The position numbers were made by a program, and so were the translations under genes. Below the pieces are notes generated by a model that had not been told where the DNA came from, searched no databases, and saw only the letters and a program-made list of their open reading frames with translations. A stretch of DNA of 64,000 nt, from the NCBI GenBank assembly GCA_964023205.1, contig OZ026845.1:1250001-1314000 (forward strand). The letters run 5' to 3'. Source of the stretch: Lutraria lutraria (Eukaryota; Mollusca; Bivalvia; Venerida; Mactridae). Below are positions 57,601-64,000 of this stretch, piece by piece (positions within the stretch are counted from its first letter, which is position 1; each line of letters begins with the position of its first letter).

Positions 57601-60310
57601 AACAGCACTCAAATTGTAAAGCTACCCACGTCTGATGAAAAATGAATTTTTCTGTGTCTCTGTTAAATATGATAAAATGAAAATATTGGTTAATTACAAA
57701 TGACATGGATAATGGATATAAATAAACAATCAATATAATTAGTCTCAATCTATAGTTTACCATTAAACTAGACACATTGTTAGAATAAATGGATACATTT
57801 CATGTCAGAATCAAAGCACTGAAAGCAAGGCCTAAATGAAATTCAATAGTAAGTCTTAAATTTATTTAACATAATTAATCTATGAAATTTTAGCAGGCTG
57901 AAAATCAAGGGAGATAATTTATAATCAAAGCTAAAATCAAGAGAAAATAATCTGATATTTTATATGTAAATCTAGATAATTCTATAAAAAATAATACAGT
58001 CATATAACCATTGACAATATCACATTTTGAAGTGCTGCAAACATTTCAGAATATATGTGAGTTTATATATTTAACAATAAACTATATAATAAAAATAAAC
58101 AAGATGCATACTACGGAAGAATGAAAATTAAAAAAATATATATGAATATATATGTACATACATCAAGCAAAATCTCATCTACAAAAGGTACTTGCAAAAC
58201 ACACAAAAGCATCCATGCACAGCAATACATGGATAAAACAAGCTGATAAGCCACAATTAAGCTTCTGTGCATATATGCTCAAGCCACACATTCATATACA
58301 AATGGAATAGTCTGAAAGTAGGTTTATTTTCTTGAAATTTGATGAAATCAAAGAACTGTACAGTAGCTATTTATCTATATAGATTAAGCTAACAATCATC
58401 TATTATTGAATTTCAATTAAAAGCTAACTCCATGTCAATGACTGTCATGATCAGTACAAAGCCTAAAATACATCAGACAAATCTTGGAATTATATAACTG
58501 GATAAAAACAGACCCTTGGTAACGGTTTAATTAAATCATTCATATCCTTATAGTCTGTAAAACAAAACCTCTCCAATACTGAGAGATAATAACAGACAAT
58601 TGTCATACAAATCAATCATACATCCTTGAACACCTGAAGCTAATGTACTATTCCAGTTGGTAATTAAGAAACACACCCAGTTTATAGGGTATCTACAGCA
58701 TTACATGGTCATTTTCTTTCGTCAAGTAATAGTAATTATAGTACTGATCTAAAGTATGTCATACATACATGATATTATCTAAATGTTCACTTTGTCATGA
58801 TGAATTGAATCAATGGCAAGTACTTTTTATGTCTTTACGATTGAATGAAAAACGACAATCCATTAAATGATAGACTGACACTCATTTTTACCTCATAAAA
58901 CATTTATTAACAATGTAACTACCCAACCAATAAAGAAAAAGGACCTAAATATAGACATAATTTCCTGTATTCATTATCAATAAACTATCCGTCGTGCAGT
59001 GTAATAATTACACAATCATGAAAATGACCAAGTTTCTCAGAGAAGTCCTTATTTGGTACACTTTTGTTGATTGTGTCAGCACAGACTGAATTCTAGAAGT
59101 ATAGTATCAGGCATATGAAGTAAGTTAGTTGTTAATCACAGTTTATAGTAATTTCTGTCTACGTAAGATACATGTAATTTCATTTCCAAGAATAATTCTG
59201 CGTGATATGTTGAAGTACTAGACGTTTCCAGTCTATTTATTATACTGAAAGACATAACCAGAGCGTTTCAGTCCCATATCATGACATTTTTTCATAATTA
59301 TTGTAATTTTACTATAAAAGTTTGCACTTTAAGTATAGGAGGATAAATTAAAGTTATGCACGATACAAGATGTTGTATATCACATGTGGTCATACAAATT
59401 TACACAAGAATTCATGTATCAGTAAAATTCAATCTGATTTATTCTTTAAAGTAACTTATAATGAAATCAGACTATATTAAGTGTCTGTTAGTTTTACTAC
59501 CTCTGAGAAGAAACAATGTCAATTTACCCATTAGTTTACATATTCTTAGGAATAAAAAGCAATGTATTTCCCCAACCTCCATCCATGCTAATAAAACAAC
59601 TGATTTTTTTTCTATTTTCATAAAACAATACAAAATAATATAGTTGTACTTTACAAAGTAACTAAAACGGTTCCATCACCAAACCTCAGACATTTTATTT
59701 AAGTGATTTCATTAATATTTACTAAACAAATAAATTCTGTATGACTCAGTATGGTTCAGTTCACTCAAAGTAAATTTATCTTTAATGTCATATTTCAGGA
59801 CAATTAAGACAAGGTTATCGTAACATAGGAGGAATCTAGACAAGTAAAGGTTAATAACAAACCACAGTGATGAAGTGGATATAGCCGGTCTATTTCTTTG
59901 AATTGATAAAAAAAGTAAACAGTTTGTTCATGTCACATTGAAGTATTACCTCAGAGATTTGTGAAAAAAAACGCTTAACTTAAAAAATGATTTTGCCACC
60001 AGATGTAAAAATCTATGTATTGAGACATTACAATCTTGCAATACAAAATGACTGTTCTAAAATTAAAGATAACAAACAGTACCTGTTCAAGGTGTTATTT
60101 TGTCAATATCATTAATTTTATCATTGTCATGGTATCTTTCTACATTAAATATTTTCTTTTATGCTTAGCCATTGATAACATCATATTTAATCTAACATTC
60201 ACCAGATAATTTATTTGGCTATATCCACTTGTTATAAAATGTTAGACTATTCCATTGTATAAAGCTAGTTCACCTGTCATGCTACATGTGTGTAATGGTG
60301 AGGGTGCTTA
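57600..60310. other. AT-rich, no gene seen; may include 3'UTR
   Basis: No coding character. The right part may be the 3'UTR of the gene whose last coding exon is at 60318-60480. AATAAA on the minus strand at 60215-60210 is the first candidate signal. Confidence 0.4.
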
Positions 60311-60317
60311 TATGAGG

Positions 60318-60480
60318 TCAGAAGCTATCAGGTAGTGCTGGGATCAAAGGTGAAGTAGGCGTGCCCGGGGACATGTCCGTATAAGACGAGCTCGGCATCG
60401 TCTTTAAAAGATCGCCGATAGTTTTACTCGTGATCTTTGGCGGACTTACAGACAGAAGCGGTCTGGGATGAGAGGGGTAC
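60318..60480 (-). CDS. last coding exon of an unidentified gene
   Basis: A strong acceptor on the minus strand (TTTTTATATCATTTCAG) is followed by one base completing a split codon, then 53 open codons and TGA (60320-60318). The exon is far more GC-rich than its surroundings and rich in codons ending in G or C. The peptide is Ser/Pro/Thr-rich: PSHPRPLLSVSPPKITS, TIGDLLKTMPSSSYTD, MSPGTPTSPLIPALPDSF. SP and TP pairs suggest proline-directed phosphorylation. It looks like a disordered C-terminal tail of a regulatory protein. I do not recognise the family, and the upstream exons lie beyond 64000 or were not found. Confidence 0.7.
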
Positions 60481-60489
60481 CTGAAATGA

Positions 60490-61440
60490 TATAAAAAGAG
60501 AAAAAATCATAAAAATGGGGCTGGCAAGTAAATTAGAACATTGTATATTAAGCATGCTGGTTTACATAAGCCAAGAAGCCAAATTATAATTAAGATCTGC
60601 AAGGTATAATTTTTTTAACATAACATACATTGCATATAGATTTGATTGGCTCTGTTAGCACAGATGGCTACATAAGCATTGCTTTTTTTGCGACAATAAG
60701 AATGTCTACAGATAACTTCAAATTTTTATCTGTAATCAAACTTTGTAAACATTTCTTCCATCAGATGTGAATGGTGTAAAATGATAGATAAACTGTAATA
60801 TGAAGCATTTTCAGTGGATCCCTAACAATGAAGATATCAAAAAGTGAGAATTGAACATTTTGCTTCATATTGTTTGTTGTTTTTTTCAAAGAAAAAACTT
60901 TAAGATGTTTTCTATTAAACTATATCTCAAGAAGCACTTTAAGAAACAAACTTTAATGGCATAATGATATCAAAACTCAGAAAAGTACAGCAATTTTAAT
61001 TTGCCAAATTCACTTGCTTCACTGTGAATTGTTTTCAAGATAAATACAGTATAAATACAGACAATCTGTTAACGCAAGATAAAAACAGAACAGAATAAAT
61101 CACAGCTATACAGGTTTTTAGATCAGGAATTAACATGTCACAATATTTTATAACTATTTAGAAATATCTACAGAACTAACAAAAATGTTAAAATGTCAAT
61201 ATAAGAATCAGGAAAACATGTAAAGAAACATTGAGAAAACGCTATGTGTCTAATACTAGAAAATGAAGAGCTATAATCATGAATGTATTTATCAAATGTG
61301 AGTTACAATAAACATGAAATAATAAACCGGTTAGCTAAAAAATGCAGAATAAACAACATAACAATCATACTACACACTGGAAATTTTTTTGACACAACAC
61401 AGAATTATGACAAAGATTCACCCAAAATCATCAATTTCAT
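60490..61440 (-). other. intron upstream of the terminal exon
   Basis: AT-rich, with no further coding exon visible up to the minisatellite. The intron must continue beyond it or end in an exon I could not see. Confidence 0.45.
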
Positions 61441-62612
61441 TGGCCTAGACTGCACACAACATAACATGAACAAAGCAACAACAAATTTCATTTGTCAATA
61501 GACCATACACAACATAACATGAACAAAGCAACAACATATTGTGTTTGTCAAAAGACCATACACAACATAACATGAACAAAGCAACAACAAATTTCATTTG
61601 TCAATAGACCATACACAACATAACATGAACAAAGCAACAACAAATTTCATTTGTCAATAGACCATACACAACATAACATGAACAAAGCAACAACAAATTT
61701 CATTTGTCAATAGACCATACACAACATAACATGAACAAAGCAACAACAAATTTCATTTGTCAATAGACCATACACAACATAACATGAACAAAGCAACAAC
61801 AAATTTCGTTTGTCAATAGACCATACACAACATAACACGAACAAAGCAACAACATATTGTGTTTGTCAATAGACCATTCACAACATAACATGAACAAAGC
61901 AACAACAAATTTCATTTGTCAATAGACCATACACAACATAACATGCACAAAGCAACAACAAAATTGTGTTTGTCAATAGACCATACACAACATAACATGA
62001 ACAAAGCAACAACAAATTGTGTTTGTCAATAGACCATACACAACATGACATGAACAAAGCAACAACAAATTTCATTGGTCTAGACCATACACAACATAAC
62101 ATGAACAAAGCAACAACAAATTCCATTGGTCTAGACCATACACAACATGACATGAACAAAGCAACAACACATTTCATTGGTCTAGACCATACACAACATG
62201 ACATGAACAAAGCAACAACAAATTCCCTTGGTCTAGACCATACACAACATAACATGGACAAAGCAACAACAAATTTCATTGGCCTAGACCATACACAATA
62301 TGACATGAACAAAGCAACAACAAATTTCATTGGTCTAGAACACACACAACATCTTATAAACAAAGCTTCAATGAATTCCATTGGCATAGACCATACAAAA
62401 CATGACATGAACAAAGCAACAATGAATTCCATTGGCCCAGACCTTACACAACACAACATGAACAAAGAAATAATGAATTCCATTGGCATAGACCATACAA
62501 AACATGACATGAACAAAGCAACAATGAATTCCATTGGCCCAGACCTTACACAACACAACATGAACAAAGAAATAATGAATTTCATTGGCCTAGACCATAC
62601 AAAACATGACAT
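61440..62612. repeat. 53/51-bp minisatellite, ~22 copies
   Basis: The unit core is ACACAACATAACATGAACAA and AGCAACAACAAATTTCATT. Left units are 53 bp (TTGTCAATAGACCAT), right units 51 bp (GGTCTAGACCAT). At the right end a 102-bp dimer (GGCATAGACC unit plus GGCCCAGACC unit) is itself duplicated. The 17-residue ORF repeats on both strands are artefacts of the 51-bp length. Confidence 0.95.
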
Positions 62613-62639
62613 GAAAGAGGCAGAGTGATTCCCATTTGT

Positions 62640-64000
62640 AAAACTAAAATGATATTAAAGAAACTAAAAATGATAACAATTTAATTCACAATGAGGATGT
62701 ATAATATCAACAACACAAAAAGTTTTTTTGTTTAGAATTCAAGGGGTTTAATTACAAATCACATACCGGTAATTACAACTGCAAAAAAGTTAATTGTGCA
62801 AAAATGTTGCACATGAACAATATTAACAAGAGATAATTGAACAATTGCTTAATATCAAAAGAAACCTCAAACTTCAAAGAACTGCAGGAACAGTAATAAA
62901 CAAATACTAATTAACAACAACAATATATCAACAATTATACTAACCGAAAGGTTTAAACAAAATATTTTTCAGCAAACAGTATATGTTTAATCAGGTGAAC
63001 AATATTTTATTTAAACCTTTAAACATGACAACTGACAGCAAATTATGAAAACAACAGGAACACTCGATCAATTTCAAACTAACGACAAAATGTGCAACGT
63101 TGTCTCCTAGGTAACTTACTGATCAGCAAATGATACCTTCAGCCATCCACCACTATAAAAACATAGAATCTATTTATATCTATATCATCTATTGTCTACG
63201 TGATATTGTCTTAGTTTCAGTTTGCCATTTTGCTTTATCTAAATTGTCTTACATATTTTTTATGTCAAAACAAGTCTGCGTAAATCATTTTATATAGAAA
63301 CACCAGGTGTTTAAGGTTAACTTGACACACCAGACTCATTCAGACATTTGCACTGCCAGTAAGATAGGACAATCAGGCACCATGATCTTTATTATAGTTG
63401 TGATAATCAAAGTATTGAAAGTATTTATGGAAACTGAACTTATATGGACATGCACTGCTTCATGAAACAAGATCTAGTTTAACAACTGCATGGTGGAGGT
63501 AGATAAACATACTACTTAGGTCTGCATCAAAATTCATGCGCACTGAGCGAGTAATGGCCATGTGCACTGAGCGAGTGATGGCCATGCGCACTGAGCGAGT
63601 GATGGCCATGTAAAGTTGAACTATTGTTCAGTTTCCAAAAATGATTTATAAATGTCAGCAACAGATCACAGATAAATATGTTGTTATCATCTCCAGTGTA
63701 CCATGAAATTTAGTATCAATACTGATGGCATCTAAAAGCTGTTTGATTGACAATCTGACAAAGCAAATATATATTATATATTGGCAACTGAAACATAAGA
63801 CGTTACAAACATGACAGTTTTGAGTTAAAGATTAATATAGCTATAATGTTACGTAATTATGAAAATTAACAGTGAACATATATTGTCTAAGTTAATTAAT
63901 ATTGTGAGAATAACGGATAAATATATATGTATAATATATGTTTATGAGTTAATATGAATATGAGTATACATGTATTATGCACAGCAAAATCCCTGAAAAC
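62640..64000. other. AT-rich, no gene seen
   Basis: Only the small 24-bp repeat at 63539 stands out. It presumably lies within an intron of the minus-strand gene. Confidence 0.4.
63539..63610. repeat. 24-bp tandem repeat, 3 copies
   Basis: GCACTGAGCGAGTGATGGCC plus ATGC, three nearly identical copies, more GC-rich than the surrounding sequence. Confidence 0.9.

Noticed and set aside
61878..62628. ORFs of 244 (minus) and 203 (plus) codons
   Set aside because: 17-residue periodic peptides encoded on both strands of the 51-bp minisatellite.

Overview
The window is nuclear DNA from an animal. It is AT-rich, sparse in genes, split by spliceosomal introns (GTAAGT/GTGAGT donors, pyrimidine-tract AG acceptors) and crowded with short inverted-repeat elements, tRNA-derived SINEs and long minisatellites. 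The repeat style and the gene families (a somatomedin-B-like class B receptor relic, a divergent synaptotagmin, a Ser/Thr-rich mucin-type membrane protein) suggest a lophotrochozoan, most likely a bivalve mollusc. That is an inference; nothing in the window names the species. There are no bacterial-type operons, CRISPR arrays or rRNA genes.

Layout. 0-6.5 kb: a weak antisense coding fragment near 1.8 kb, then a 3.7-kb foldback structure (about 2847-6527) with a second inverted pair and a separate MITE inside it. 7.1-8.4 kb: the start of a minus-strand gene (MAARCDENK, ATGGCGGC context, perfect GTAAGT donor) with two tentative downstream exons. 10.0-14.6 kb: a complete two-exon minus-strand gene for a 345-aa mucin-like type I membrane protein; the signal-peptide exon lies 3 kb from the body exon, and the intron holds two minisatellites (39-bp and 29-bp units). 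19.7-22.5 kb: a plus-strand pseudogene of a class B/adhesion-type seven-transmembrane receptor with an SMB-like ectodomain, broken by in-frame stops, a frameshift and a foldback insertion. 22.65-23.95 kb: a 27-bp minisatellite. 25.1-26.0 kb: a 63-bp minisatellite. 28.46-29.40 kb: a 941-bp pogo-like non-autonomous DNA transposon. 33.6-42.8 kb: a complete five-exon plus-strand gene for a 466-aa synaptotagmin-like protein whose two C2 domains have lost most calcium ligands; a 41-bp minisatellite in intron 3 runs to within about 13 bases of the exon 4 splice acceptor. 42.8-60.3 kb: mostly AT-rich DNA with MITE copies and a 2-kb 43-bp minisatellite with higher-order structure. 60.3-60.5 kb: the last coding exon of an unidentified minus-strand gene. 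61.4-62.6 kb: a 53/51-bp minisatellite.

The genes look unrelated in function; I see no cluster acting together. The most striking theme is repeat biology: seven long minisatellites cover about 11% of the window. One of them (13353-14135, 27 units of 29 bp) is an expansion of a single 29-nt segment of a TA-flanked MITE family that also occurs here as ordinary unexpanded copies. Long ORFs across these arrays are by-products of stop-free repeat units and are not annotated as genes.
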